A stretch of DNA of 57,944 nucleotides from an uncultured Lachnospiraceae bacterium (lineage in GTDB: Bacteria; Bacillota; Clostridia; Lachnospirales; Lachnospiraceae): assembly GCA_910585825.1 (NCBI GenBank), contig CAJUEY010000017.1, positions 1 through 57,944 of the forward strand, written 5' to 3'. Below are positions 24,960 through 34,978 of the stretch, piece after piece; position 1 is the first letter of the stretch; every line of letters begins with the position of its first letter. A program made the translations under genes and the position numbers. The notes below the pieces were generated by a model that had not been told where the DNA came from, searched no databases, and was given only the letters and a program-made list of their open reading frames with translations.

Positions 24960-26150
24960 ATGAATGTATTAGTCATTAATTGTGGCAGTTCTTCTTTGAA
25001 ATATCAGGTCATTCATTCTGACAGTGAAGAAGTGCTTGCAAAAGGAATCTGCGAACGAATCGGCATTGACGGCAGATTAGTGTATCAGCCGAAAGACGGT
25101 GAAAAAGAAGTGACAGAAGCAGCGATGCCTACACATACAGAAGCAGTGCGTATGGTATTGGAAGCGCTTGTGAATCCCAGGACAGGCGTATTGAAGAGTC
25201 TGGATGAAATTAATGCAGTTGGACACAGACTGGTACATGGCGGAGAGAAGTTTGCAGCTTCTACACTTTTGACAGAAGAAGTGATTCAGGCAGTAGAGGA
25301 ATGCTCTGATTTGGCTCCTTTGCACAATCCTGCAAATCTGATTGGCGTGCGTGCATGTCAGGAGGTGCTTAAGGATGTTCCGATGGTAGCGGTATTCGAT
25401 ACGGCGTTCCATCAGACGATGCCGAAAGAGGCATATTTGTACGGCATTCCATATGAATATTATGAAAAATATAAAGTACGCAAATACGGATTTCACGGAA
25501 CCAGCCACAGTTACGTATCCAAACGGGCTGCAGAGCTTTTAAACAAGCCCTACGACGATTTAAAGACGATTGTATGTCATCTGGGCAACGGCGCAAGCAT
25601 CTGTGCGGTAAAGAACGGCAAGTCCGTAGATACCTCTATGGGGCTTACTCCGTTGGAAGGATTGGTTATGGGCACCCGTTCCGGAGATATCGATCCTTCT
25701 GCCATTGAATTTTTGGCAAAGAAAGAGAATCTGGATATGGCGGGCATTATGAATATACTGAACAAAGAATCCGGCGTCTATGGGCTCTCCGGTATTTCCA
25801 GTGATTTTCGCGATCTGGAGGCAGCATCCAATGAAGGCAATGAACGTGCGGCGGCTGCGCGGGAAGTGTTCTGCTATCGGACAGCAAAATATGTGGGTTC
25901 TTATGCGGCGGCTATGAACGGCGTGGATGCCATCTGCTTTACGGCGGGTGTAGGTGAAAATGACGGAAAGGTCCGTGAGATGATCTGCAGCTATCTGGGA
26001 TATCTGGGAATCCGTCTGGATTCAGAGGCAAATCAAAAACGAGGTGAGGAAGTAATGCTTTCCACACCGGATTCCAAGGTTGCAGTTATGCTGATTCCTA
26101 CCAATGAGGAACTGGCAATCTGCCGGGAAACGGTTGCTATTGTAGGATAA
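24960..26150 (+). CDS. ackA: Acetate kinase
   Basis: A 396-residue enzyme that converts acetyl phosphate and ADP to acetate and ATP, the energy-yielding end of acetogenic fermentation. Family motifs include the N-terminal NCGSSSLKYQ, GHRLVHGG, FDTAFHQTMP, KYGFHGTSH, VCHLGNGASICA and GVGEN. ATG 24960 has AGAGGAG eight bases upstream. A plausible promoter is TTGTTT (24885-24890) with TATACT (24908-24913). No pta gene is adjacent, unlike many genomes. The divergent neighbour tmcAL consumes acetate. Confidence 0.97.
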   Translation: MNVLVINCGSSSLKYQVIHSDSEEVLAKGICERIGIDGRLVYQPKDGEKEVTEAAMPTHTEAVRMVLEALVNPRTGVLKSLDEINAVGHRLVHGGEKFAASTLLTEEVIQAVEECSDLAPLHNPANLIGVRACQEVLKDVPMVAVFDTAFHQTMPKEAYLYGIPYEYYEKYKVRKYGFHGTSHSYVSKRAAELLNKPYDDLKTIVCHLGNGASICAVKNGKSVDTSMGLTPLEGLVMGTRSGDIDPSAIEFLAKKENLDMAGIMNILNKESGVYGLSGISSDFRDLEAASNEGNERAAAAREVFCYRTAKYVGSYAAAMNGVDAICFTAGVGENDGKVREMICSYLGYLGIRLDSEANQKRGEEVMLSTPDSKVAVMLIPTNEELAICRETVAIVG

Positions 26151-26235
26151 AAAGGGTTTCGCCTGCAAAGATGTGACATATAAGGATGCCGTGAGAGTGT
26201 CCATATGTAATATATAAAACGAAGGGAGAATAACA

Positions 26236-26910
26236 ATGAAATATTCAATTGAAGGAGAACCATTACCGGTCGTAATCTGTGAATTGGAATCGAATGAGAT
26301 GATGATTACGGAGAAGGGCGCAATGTCCTGGATGTCTCCAAATATGAAAATGGAGACCGTTGGAGGCGGCGTCGGCAAGATGTTCGGAAGAATGTTCAGC
26401 GGTGAGAGTATGTTTGTCAACCATTATACCGCAATGGGAGGACCTGGCATGATTGCATTTGCTTCCAGTTTTCCGGGATCGATCCGTGCGTTTGATATTG
26501 CGCCGGGCAAAGAGATCATCTGCCAGAAAACGGCATTTTTAGCATCTACTTCCAACGTGGAATTATCCGTGTTCTTTCAGAAAAAAGCAGGCGCGGGATT
26601 CTTTGGCGGAGAAGGATTCATCATGCAGAAATTATCCGGGAACGGTGTTGCATTTGTGGAATTTGACGGTTATATCAAAGAATATGAACTTGCAGCGGGA
26701 CAGTCTATTGTAGTGGATACCGGTTATCTGGCAGCTATGGATGCTAGCTGTTCTATTGATATTCAGAAGGTTCCGGGCGTGAAAAATATGCTGTTTGGCG
26801 GAGAAGGCGTATTCAATACCGTAATTACCGGACCGGGACGGGTATTATTACAGTCTATGCCGATCGGTCAGATGGCGGGAACATTGATTCCATATCTGCC
26901 GGCAAAATAA
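26236..26910 (+). CDS. AIM24/TIGR00266-family protein
   Basis: A 224-residue soluble protein, glycine-rich and beta-rich, of the TIGR00266 (AIM24-like) family: GGGVGKMFGRMFSGES, ASSFPGSIRAFDI, GEGFIMQKLSG and the final PIGQMAG. Members are widespread and often described as having a single-stranded beta-helix fold; the bacterial function is not established. No signal peptide or membrane helix is seen. It begins 85 bases after ackA and is followed by addB after 12 bases, so it may be the first gene of that transcript. Confidence 0.85.
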   Translation: MKYSIEGEPLPVVICELESNEMMITEKGAMSWMSPNMKMETVGGGVGKMFGRMFSGESMFVNHYTAMGGPGMIAFASSFPGSIRAFDIAPGKEIICQKTAFLASTSNVELSVFFQKKAGAGFFGGEGFIMQKLSGNGVAFVEFDGYIKEYELAAGQSIVVDTGYLAAMDASCSIDIQKVPGVKNMLFGGEGVFNTVITGPGRVLLQSMPIGQMAGTLIPYLPAK

Positions 26911-26922
26911 AGAGAGGTCAAT

Positions 26923-29900
26923 ATGTCATTACAGTTTATTCTGGGGAATTCCGGCAGCGGAAAAACCCATTATATTCACAGCAGAATGATAAAAGAAGCT
27001 GATGCGGACCGGGATAAGAAATTTCTTATCCTGGTGCCGGAGCAGTTTACGATGCAGACACAGAGAGAACTGGCGGCGATGCATCCGGGACACAGTATCA
27101 TAAATATAGATGTATTAAGCTTTGGCCGCCTGGCATATCGTGTATTCGATGAGCTGGGCAGCTTTTCTTATCAGGTTTTGGAAGAAACAGGAAAGAATCT
27201 GATCTTAAGAAGGGTAGCAGAAGAAAAAGCAGAAGAACTTACTGTACTGAAAAAAAATATGACCAAAATGGGCTATATTGGGGAAGTGAAATCTCTGATC
27301 TCTGAACTGGCCCAGTACAATGTAACGCCGGTACAAATATCCCAGGCGGTCAAGAAACTTCCGGAAGGAAGTTTTTCTTATAAACTGAAAGATATACAGA
27401 TCATGTATCAGGGCTTTTTGGATTTTCTGGAAGGGCGGTTCGTTACGGCGGAAGAAGTATTGGAACTGCTGATTGATGTTGCGGATCAGTCCAAGATTCT
27501 AAGGAATAGTGTAATTGTACTGGACGGATTTACCGGATTTACCCCCATTCAGAATTTACTGCTGAATAAGCTGCTGAAAATCACAGAAAAGATTTATATT
27601 ACCGTAACCATTGATATCAGAGAGAATCCCTGGCATTGTACGGGCAGTCATGAATTGTTTGCCATGAGCAAAAAAATGATTGCATCTTTGCAGAAAATGG
27701 CAGATGAGCTGCATGTTCCCACAGAAGAGCCGATTTTTTTGGAACAGGGAAAAAACAGCCGTTTTCATGAATCAGGGGCGCTGCATTTTCTGGAGCAGAA
27801 TCTTTTTCGGAATCATAGGGAGCGTTATGCGTGGAAAGATACAGAAGAGATAACTATAAACAGTTTGAAGAATCCCAGAGAAGAACTTTTGTTTACGGCA
27901 AGAGAGATAGAATGCCTGGTAAGAAATCACGGATACCATTACAGGGAGATTGCCATTGTCTGCGGCGATTTGTCCCGGTATGCCAATTATGCAAAGGAAG
28001 TATTTGAAAAATATCAGATTCCATTGTTTATTGACCAGAAGATTACCATTGTATATCATCCGTTTATTGAATTTCTGCGGGCTGCGCTGGAAGTGGTGCA
28101 ATATGATTTTTCCGGAGAAAGTATTTTTCGGTATTTAAGGAGCGGACTGGCGGGCATTTCCAGAGAAGATGTGGATGTTCTGGAAAATTATTGTCTGGCG
28201 GCAGGTGTTTTGGGATATCGGAAATGGAGGGAGCGATTCTGTTATCTGCCAAAGGGATATGACGAAGATGACTTAGATGCAGTCAATGAAATTCGAGGCA
28301 GAACAGTAGATCAGTTTGCAGAGTTGTTTTCTGTTTTAAAGAGGTCGGATCTTACCGTGAGGGAACAGACAAATGCATTGTATGCGTTTATCTGTGACAG
28401 AAAAGCAGAAGAACAGCTCAAGAAAGAAGAGGCAGAATACGAGGCGGCGGGAGATCTGAAAAATGCAAAAGAATATGCTCAGATTTACCGGATTGTCATG
28501 GATTTGTTTGATAAAATGGTGGAGCTGCTGGGAGATGAAGTGATTTCACTGGAGGATTATGCCAAGATCTTAGATGCCGGTTATGAATCGGCAAAAGTGG
28601 GAATCCTGCCGCCGGGGTATGACAGAGTTTTGTTTGGAGACATGGAGCGGACGCGTCTGGATTCCATAAAAGTATTGTTTGTGGTAGGCGTCAATGACGG
28701 CGTTATTCCAAAATCCGGAGATTTTGACGGAATTTTATCTCAGATTGAGCGGGAAAAACTGGGAGAAATGCAGATGGAACTGGCTCCCACAGTAAGGGAG
28801 AAAACATTTATCCAGAAATTTTATCTTTATCTGAATTTGACGAAGCCGTCGGACCGCCTGTATCTTTCTTATGCAAGAGTAGACGGGGAAGGAAAGGGAA
28901 TGCGCAGCTCCTATCTGATTCGCGTCATTTTGAATATGTATGAAAACCTTTCTGTCCGGGAAATAGAAGAAGAACCCTTAAAAAGGCGGATTGTAACGGC
29001 GGAGAGCGCAAAGGATCTGCTGATTGAAGGAATTGAATCGGCAGAGGCATGGCGGCGCAGCGAAAAGATAGAAGAAGTCCGTTACTGGGCGGCTCTCTGC
29101 CGCTGGTACCAGAGCAGAGAAGAGTTTAGAGGAGAGCTGAAAAAACTGTTCGATGCAGCAAGGCTGATACATAAAGATACGCCCATTTCCGCATCTGTTA
29201 CAAAGGCTCTCTACGGCACTGTTTTGGAAAACAGCGTGACAAGGCTGGAAACCTTTGCAGCCTGTGCATTTTCACATTTTCTGATTTATGGGCTGAGTTT
29301 AAAAGAGCGGAGCGAGAGCGGATTTTATGCCGTAGATTTTGGAAATATTTTTCATGATGTATTGGAACGGTTTGCAGAAGGGATGGAGAAAAATTCCTAC
29401 AGCTGGTTTACCATTACAGAGCCGGAGAGTGAAGAACTGTTAAAGGAAGCTTTGGAGCAGTCCCTTGGGGCTAACCATAATCTGGCATTGTATGAGAATG
29501 CCAGGAGCAGTTATGCAAAGGAAAGAATGTACCGGATTTTGAAACGAACGGTAAGCGCGCTTTTGTATCAGGTACGAAAAGGGCGTTTTATGCCGGATTG
29601 TTTTGAAGTGTCTTTTTCCTATACTGAGAATTTGAAATCCGTGCATTTTAACCTTAGCGACGAAGAAAAAATGCATCTGCAGGGGCGGATTGACCGGATT
29701 GATACATATCGGGATGAAGATAAAATATATGTAAAAGTGGTTGACTATAAATCCGGCAGCACGAGTTTCCAGCTTTTAAATGTGTACTATGGATTGCGGC
29801 TGCAGCTGGTAGTTTATATGAATGCTGCTCTGGAAATCATGCAGCAGCGTTATCCGGATTGCGAGGCGGTTCCGGCCGGCATTTTTTATTATCACATCGA

Positions 29901-30363
29901 TGATCCTATGGTGGAGGAAGATGGGACGCTGGAGGAAGAAGAACTGCAAAAAAAGATTTTCCAGAAACTGAAGTTAAGCGGAGTGGTAAACGAAGACCGG
30001 GAAGTCATCAATACTTTGGATACTTCTATGGAAACAGAATCCAGTATCAATTCCAGCGTGATTCCGGTGGGCGTCAACAAAGACGGCAGCTTGAAAAAAG
30101 CATCTAAAACCCTTAGCACAAAAGATTTTGCAGCCCTGTCTTCGTATGTCAATGAGACAATTCTGCATTTGGGGCAGCGAATGATGCAGGGGGATATTGG
30201 GATTTCTCCTTATGAACTGGCGGGAAAGACCGGATGTGATTACTGTGAATTCCGCGGTATCTGCCATTTTGACACGAAAATCCCGGGATTTGCATTTCGC
30301 AGGCAGACGGAGCTTTCAGAGGAAGAATTGTTGTGCAGAATGAGAGGAGGGGAGGAGACATGA
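26923..30363 (+). CDS. addB: ATP-dependent helicase/deoxyribonuclease subunit B
   Basis: A 1146-residue subunit of the AddAB end-resection enzyme, which prepares double-strand breaks for RecA. It has Walker A GNSGSGKT at residues 8-15, a catalytically reduced helicase core, and a C-terminal PD-(D/E)XK nuclease domain with VVDYKSGS. The iron-sulfur cluster cysteines are one in TFAACAFSHF and three in CDYCEFRGIC near the end. Size and cluster match family norms. Its stop overlaps the addA start (ATGA), coupling translation of the two subunits. Confidence 0.96.
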   Translation: MSLQFILGNSGSGKTHYIHSRMIKEADADRDKKFLILVPEQFTMQTQRELAAMHPGHSIINIDVLSFGRLAYRVFDELGSFSYQVLEETGKNLILRRVAEEKAEELTVLKKNMTKMGYIGEVKSLISELAQYNVTPVQISQAVKKLPEGSFSYKLKDIQIMYQGFLDFLEGRFVTAEEVLELLIDVADQSKILRNSVIVLDGFTGFTPIQNLLLNKLLKITEKIYITVTIDIRENPWHCTGSHELFAMSKKMIASLQKMADELHVPTEEPIFLEQGKNSRFHESGALHFLEQNLFRNHRERYAWKDTEEITINSLKNPREELLFTAREIECLVRNHGYHYREIAIVCGDLSRYANYAKEVFEKYQIPLFIDQKITIVYHPFIEFLRAALEVVQYDFSGESIFRYLRSGLAGISREDVDVLENYCLAAGVLGYRKWRERFCYLPKGYDEDDLDAVNEIRGRTVDQFAELFSVLKRSDLTVREQTNALYAFICDRKAEEQLKKEEAEYEAAGDLKNAKEYAQIYRIVMDLFDKMVELLGDEVISLEDYAKILDAGYESAKVGILPPGYDRVLFGDMERTRLDSIKVLFVVGVNDGVIPKSGDFDGILSQIEREKLGEMQMELAPTVREKTFIQKFYLYLNLTKPSDRLYLSYARVDGEGKGMRSSYLIRVILNMYENLSVREIEEEPLKRRIVTAESAKDLLIEGIESAEAWRRSEKIEEVRYWAALCRWYQSREEFRGELKKLFDAARLIHKDTPISASVTKALYGTVLENSVTRLETFAACAFSHFLIYGLSLKERSESGFYAVDFGNIFHDVLERFAEGMEKNSYSWFTITEPESEELLKEALEQSLGANHNLALYENARSSYAKERMYRILKRTVSALLYQVRKGRFMPDCFEVSFSYTENLKSVHFNLSDEEKMHLQGRIDRIDTYRDEDKIYVKVVDYKSGSTSFQLLNVYYGLRLQLVVYMNAALEIMQQRYPDCEAVPAGIFYYHIDDPMVEEDGTLEEEELQKKIFQKLKLSGVVNEDREVINTLDTSMETESSINSSVIPVGVNKDGSLKKASKTLSTKDFAALSSYVNETILHLGQRMMQGDIGISPYELAGKTGCDYCEFRGICHFDTKIPGFAFRRQTELSEEELLCRMRGGEET

Positions 30364-33300
30364 GTATGAGCTGGACAAAAGAACAAAAGCAGGTCATTCA
30401 GCTGCGGAATAAAAATATTTTGGTTTCTGCAGCGGCAGGTTCCGGGAAAACCGCTGTTTTGGTAGAGCGTATCATTGGAAGGATTTTAGATGAAAAGAAT
30501 CCCGTGGATATTGACCGGATGCTGATTGTAACCTTTACTTCTGCGGCTGCGGGGGAAATGCGGGAGCGTATCGGAGAGGCGATTCATGCAGCATTGGAAA
30601 AAGATCCCGGTAACAGCCATTTGATCCGGCAGTCTGCTTTACTGCACTATGCTCAGATCACAACGATTCACAGTTTCTGTCTGAATCTGATTCATACCTA
30701 TTTTCATCAGGTAGATTTGGAACCCAATTTTCGGATTGCAGAAGAAGGAGAATGGAATCTTTTGCAGGAAGATGTGATGCAGGAGGTATTGAATGAAAAT
30801 TATGAGAGGGGAACAGAGGCGTTTCTGCAGTTTGTAGAATGTTTTGCAACGGGCAAAAAAGATGACGGATTAAAGGATATGATATTAAATCTGTATGATT
30901 TTGCCATGAGCTATCCATGGCCGAAAGAATGGCTTAGAAATATTCTTTCCTGTTATCGGTTTGAAGATTTCGCAGAATTGGAACAGAAGGAGTGGATGCA
31001 GGCCGGCGCAGCCTATCTGAAAAATATGTTTTCTAATCTTTGCCAGATTGCGCAGGACAATATCCGGATTGCATCAGAGAGCGACGGACCGGAATATCTT
31101 TTGGGAACAGTCCGAAACGATCTGATGCAAATGGAGCGTTTAAATGCAGCGGGAACATACCGGCAAATGTTGAAGGCATTGTCAGAGCTGAGTTTTGGCA
31201 GGCTGCCTTCTTCCAGAGGATATGAGGGAAGCAAAGAAAAATTAGACTGGGTAAAAGAACAGCGGGATCAGATCAAAAACGCGATAAAAAAGATTCAGGC
31301 AGATTTCTTTTTTGCAGAGGAAAAAGAGATCTTAACACGGCTTTCTGCCATGGAGCCTGTAGCAGAAGAGCTGATGCGTCTCACAGAGGAATTTATGGAC
31401 GCCTTTGATAGGAAAAAGAGAGAAAAAAATCTGTTGGATTTTAATGATCTGGAACATTTTGCCCTGAAAATTTTAATCAATGAAACCACGAAAGAACCTA
31501 CTGAGGCGGCGCTCCAATGCAGAAAGCTGTATGCAGAAGTGATGATTGACGAGTACCAGGACAGCAATCTGGTGCAGGAAAGTCTTCTGTCTGTTGTTTC
31601 CAAAGAAGCGGAAGGCGTATACAATCGTTTTATGGTGGGAGATGTCAAACAAAGCATTTACCGATTCCGTTTGGCGAGACCGGAGCTTTTTATGGAAAAA
31701 TATGATACTTATTTTTCGGATGAGGAAGAGAGCGGGAATGAGAAAAAAGAAAGCTGTCAGAAAATTGAGCTGCGGAAAAATTTCAGGAGCCGAAAGGAAG
31801 TTCTTGCTATTACAAATGATATTTTTTACCGCATTATGAAAGCGGATCTGGGCAGAATCAATTACGATGCATCTGCAGCTTTATATCCGGGAGCAATTTA
31901 TGAAGAAAGTGAAGATATGAAGGCGGAGCTGATCGTGGCAGATTCCAAAGATGAACTTTTAGAAGAGGCCGAACTGACAGATCCCATCCGCTTAGAGGCT
32001 GAACTGACAGCATCCAGAATCCGCAGAATGATACGGGAGCAAAAGGTAACAGACAAAGCAACCGGGCGTCTCCGGCCCGCCGTATATTCGGATATTGTTA
32101 TTTTGCTGCGGAGTTTCGGCAAATATGCAGATACTTTTATGGAAGTAATGGAAGAGAAGAAAATACCTGCCTATGCGGATTCCAAAACAGGTTATTTCAA
32201 AACCATAGAGATTCAGACAATCTTAAATTTGTTAAAAATTCTGGATAATCCCAGGCAGGATATCCCTCTGGCAGCAGTGCTGCGTTCTCCTGTGGGAGGT
32301 TTTTCAGATGAAGAACTGGCTCTGCTGAAGGCTTTTGGAAAGAAAAAATCTTTCCACAGATGTATTTTGGAACCGGAGGGGGAAGAACTGCCTGAAGACC
32401 TTTCCCAAAAATTGAACGGTTTCCTGGAGAAATTAACTTCTTACCGGGAACTGGTTACAAAGCTTTCCATTCATGAGCTGTTGTATTACATTCTGGAAGA
32501 TACCGGTTATGCCCGGTATGCAGCTGCCATGCCCGGCGGAGAAAGACGAAAAGCAAATATTGAAATGCTTTTGGAAAAGGCGGCTGCCTATGAAAAAACA
32601 AGCTATCGAGGATTGTTTCATTTTATCCGGTATATGGATAAACTGCAGAAATATGAGGTGGATTACGGAGAGGCAGATGTGGTGGGCGAAAATGCCAATG
32701 CAGTGCGGATTATGACGATTCATAAAAGCAAAGGGCTGGAATTTCCAATTGTTTTTGTGTGCCAGACGGCGAAACAGTTTAATCGTATGGATGTCAGGAG
32801 TCAAATGGTCATTCATCCGGATTTGGGAGCTGCTTTGGATTATAGGAATCCAAAACTGCGGATAAAAGGAGCAACTCTTTATAAAAAAGCAGTTGCAAAG
32901 CAAATGGAACTGGAAAGTCTGGGAGAAGAGCTTAGAGTGCTCTATGTGGCTTTTACCAGAGCAAAAGAAAAACTGGTAATTACAGGCGTGGAAAAAGGGA
33001 TTGGGGAAAAAATCGAAAAATTAAAGAGGAGGCGGATGGGGGAGCTTTCTTTTTTTCTCCGGGCAGGAGCAAATTCTTTTCTGGACTGGATTCTGCCGGG
33101 AATGATTGCAGCGGAAGACGATGATTTGATTCAGGTTTGGGATGTGCAGAATCTGGTGGAGGAAGAAACCATAAGCAGGATCAAAGAGGCAGAAGGATTT
33201 GATTTTTTGCTGCAGCAGGCAGGCAGAGAAGACAAAGAGGCGGATGCTTATGTAGAGGAGCGGTTGTCTTACCGCTATCCCTGCCGAATGGAAACAAACC

Positions 33301-33971
33301 GAAAAACCAAGTATTCTGTGTCGGAATTAAAGCATCGTGCCATAGAAGCATTCTTTGAGGAAGAAGAAAGGGGAGAAAATCCTTTTGCCGAAGGAGAGAT
33401 CATTCCTTATATTCCCCGGTTTGCCGGAGGAGAGACGGAAATTAACAGAGGGGCGCTGCGGGGAAGCGCGATGCACCGAGCGGTGGAATGTCTGCCGATT
33501 GTAAAACTGGCGGGGAATAAAAATCTAGATCAGGAATTGGATATATGGATTGCAAAGATCGTGGAAAAAGGACTTATGACGGAAGAGATGCGGCTGCTTT
33601 TAAATAAAGGAAAACTGGAGCGTTTTTATCAGTCGACCCTTGCTCTTCGGATGAAAAAGGCGGAAGAGAGAAAGGAGCTGTATCTGGAACAGCCTTTTGT
33701 TATGGGGCGTCCGGCGGATGAGATTGAAAAAGACGGCAGTGATACCATGGTGTTGATACAGGGGATTATAGATGCGTTTTTCTTGGAGGATCAGGAGATT
33801 GTGCTGTTGGATTATAAGACGGATATTGTGAAAAGCGAGAAAGAGCTGGCAGACCGGTATCAGAGGCAGTTAGAATGGTATCAGAGGGCTTTGGAGGACA
33901 ATTTGGGGATGAAAGTGAAGGAGAAACTCATTTATTCTTTTTGTTTGGAGAAAGTGATTTCGGTTTTGTAA
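30360..33971 (+). CDS. addA: ATP-dependent helicase/nuclease subunit A
   Basis: A 1203-residue UvrD-type helicase with a C-terminal nuclease, partner of AddB. Walker A AAAGSGKT is at residues 24-31. Further helicase motifs are IDEYQDSN, GDVKQSIYRFR, RIMTIHKSKGLEFP and LYVAFTRAKEKL. The nuclease domain holds LLDYKTD near residue 1150. The start is ATG 30360, preceded by a very strong GGAGGGGAGGAG; a second ATG two codons on is also possible. It is the active helicase motor of the pair and, with the recA gene 30 kb away, supplies break repair. Confidence 0.97.
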   Translation: MSMSWTKEQKQVIQLRNKNILVSAAAGSGKTAVLVERIIGRILDEKNPVDIDRMLIVTFTSAAAGEMRERIGEAIHAALEKDPGNSHLIRQSALLHYAQITTIHSFCLNLIHTYFHQVDLEPNFRIAEEGEWNLLQEDVMQEVLNENYERGTEAFLQFVECFATGKKDDGLKDMILNLYDFAMSYPWPKEWLRNILSCYRFEDFAELEQKEWMQAGAAYLKNMFSNLCQIAQDNIRIASESDGPEYLLGTVRNDLMQMERLNAAGTYRQMLKALSELSFGRLPSSRGYEGSKEKLDWVKEQRDQIKNAIKKIQADFFFAEEKEILTRLSAMEPVAEELMRLTEEFMDAFDRKKREKNLLDFNDLEHFALKILINETTKEPTEAALQCRKLYAEVMIDEYQDSNLVQESLLSVVSKEAEGVYNRFMVGDVKQSIYRFRLARPELFMEKYDTYFSDEEESGNEKKESCQKIELRKNFRSRKEVLAITNDIFYRIMKADLGRINYDASAALYPGAIYEESEDMKAELIVADSKDELLEEAELTDPIRLEAELTASRIRRMIREQKVTDKATGRLRPAVYSDIVILLRSFGKYADTFMEVMEEKKIPAYADSKTGYFKTIEIQTILNLLKILDNPRQDIPLAAVLRSPVGGFSDEELALLKAFGKKKSFHRCILEPEGEELPEDLSQKLNGFLEKLTSYRELVTKLSIHELLYYILEDTGYARYAAAMPGGERRKANIEMLLEKAAAYEKTSYRGLFHFIRYMDKLQKYEVDYGEADVVGENANAVRIMTIHKSKGLEFPIVFVCQTAKQFNRMDVRSQMVIHPDLGAALDYRNPKLRIKGATLYKKAVAKQMELESLGEELRVLYVAFTRAKEKLVITGVEKGIGEKIEKLKRRRMGELSFFLRAGANSFLDWILPGMIAAEDDDLIQVWDVQNLVEEETISRIKEAEGFDFLLQQAGREDKEADAYVEERLSYRYPCRMETNRKTKYSVSELKHRAIEAFFEEEERGENPFAEGEIIPYIPRFAGGETEINRGALRGSAMHRAVECLPIVKLAGNKNLDQELDIWIAKIVEKGLMTEEMRLLLNKGKLERFYQSTLALRMKKAEERKELYLEQPFVMGRPADEIEKDGSDTMVLIQGIIDAFFLEDQEIVLLDYKTDIVKSEKELADRYQRQLEWYQRALEDNLGMKVKEKLIYSFCLEKVISVL

Positions 33972-34003
33972 ATTGGAATTTTGAAATTATTTAAGGAGCA
34001 GTT

Positions 34004-34600
34004 ATGAAATATATACTAGCCTCCGCATCGCCGCGGAGAAAAGAGATTTTAGAGCAGATTGGATTGGAATTTGACATTATTCCCGCCAAGGGAGAAGAAG
34101 AGATTCGTTTTACCAGGCCGGAAGAAATCGTTATGGATCTTTCCGGACAAAAGGCTGAGGAGGTTGCAGGGCAGCGGAGAAAAGAAATGGTTCCGGAGTT
34201 GATTATCGGCGCAGATACCGTAGTTGCAAAAGACGGTGTTATATTGGGGAAACCGAAGGACGAAGCGGATGCATACCGGATGCTTTCGATGCTGCAGGGC
34301 AGCAGTCATAAGGTGTATACAGGAGTGACTTTTATCCTGAGAAAAGAATCCGGGGTGCAGAGGCACAGTTTTTTTGAAGAGACAGAGGTTTTTATGTACC
34401 CTATGAGCGAAGAGGAACGCCGTTGGTATATTGCTACCAAAGAACCTTTTGACAAAGCCGGAGGATATGGAATACAGGGCAGATGCGCTGTGTTTATCAA
34501 GAAGATTCATGGAGACTACCAGAATGTGGTAGGACTTCCGGCAGCGGGCATTTATCAGAAATTAAAAAAGCTGGGCATTGATATTTATGAAGAATCATAA
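34004..34600 (+). CDS. maf: Maf-type nucleoside triphosphate pyrophosphatase
   Basis: A 198-residue Maf/YhdE-family protein that hydrolyses non-canonical or excess nucleotides such as dTTP, UTP and modified pyrimidines to monophosphates. Motifs: the N-terminal LASASPRRKEIL, IIGADTVV, GKPKDEADAYRML, and FDKAGGYGIQG. In Bacillus maf is linked to septum control. It follows addA by 32 bases with GGAG upstream of its ATG and is probably cotranscribed. Confidence 0.93.
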   Translation: MKYILASASPRRKEILEQIGLEFDIIPAKGEEEIRFTRPEEIVMDLSGQKAEEVAGQRRKEMVPELIIGADTVVAKDGVILGKPKDEADAYRMLSMLQGSSHKVYTGVTFILRKESGVQRHSFFEETEVFMYPMSEEERRWYIATKEPFDKAGGYGIQGRCAVFIKKIHGDYQNVVGLPAAGIYQKLKKLGIDIYEES

Positions 34601-34606
34601 TATACT

Positions 34607-34637
34607 GTTACTATTCAGATGTGGGTTTCATAGTAAT
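34607..34637. repeat. Possible lone arm of the structured-repeat family
   Basis: The sequence from 34607 begins GTTACTATTCAG and ends CATAGTAAT, with TTACTAT (34608-34614) pairing ATAGTAA (34630-34636). It resembles the 33-base terminal arm of repeat copy A. It lies between maf and the next gene. The resemblance is short and could be chance. Confidence 0.3.
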
Positions 34638-34683
34638 GGAATGTATTTTACAGAAATAAAACGAATTGACAGGGGGTTATTCT

Positions 34684-34947
34684 ATGGAAACATATGATGA
34701 AGAATGTTTAGAGGTATTTTTGGAAAAGCAGCTGCAGTTATTCCGTGAGGAGGTTGTATCTAATCTGGAAGAAGCAGAGGCATTTTTGGAAGACTGCATG
34801 GCAGTGGTCTGCCAGAATTTAAAAGAAGTGAAAGCATACTTTGAAGAAGCCGGCATGGATATTTCCGGTATGAGCGATCAGGAAATCGAAGAAGCCAGTG
34901 AAGTATTTCCATTGCCGGATGGAAGATATTTGATTGTGGAAGGATAA
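34684..34947 (+). CDS. Small acidic protein of unknown function
   Basis: An 87-residue, strongly acidic protein (many Glu and Asp), predicted mostly helical, with two cysteines near residues 39 and 44 and the C-terminal FPLPDGRYLIVEG. I do not recognise a family. ATG 34684 has AGGGGG eight bases upstream, and codon use resembles the neighbours, so it is likely real. It ends 31 bases before the foldase lipoprotein and may be its cotranscribed partner. There is no signal peptide or membrane segment. Confidence 0.65.
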   Translation: METYDEECLEVFLEKQLQLFREEVVSNLEEAEAFLEDCMAVVCQNLKEVKAYFEEAGMDISGMSDQEIEEASEVFPLPDGRYLIVEG

Positions 34948-34978
34948 ATGTGAAAGAAAAAGAGAAGTTGGAGCACGT

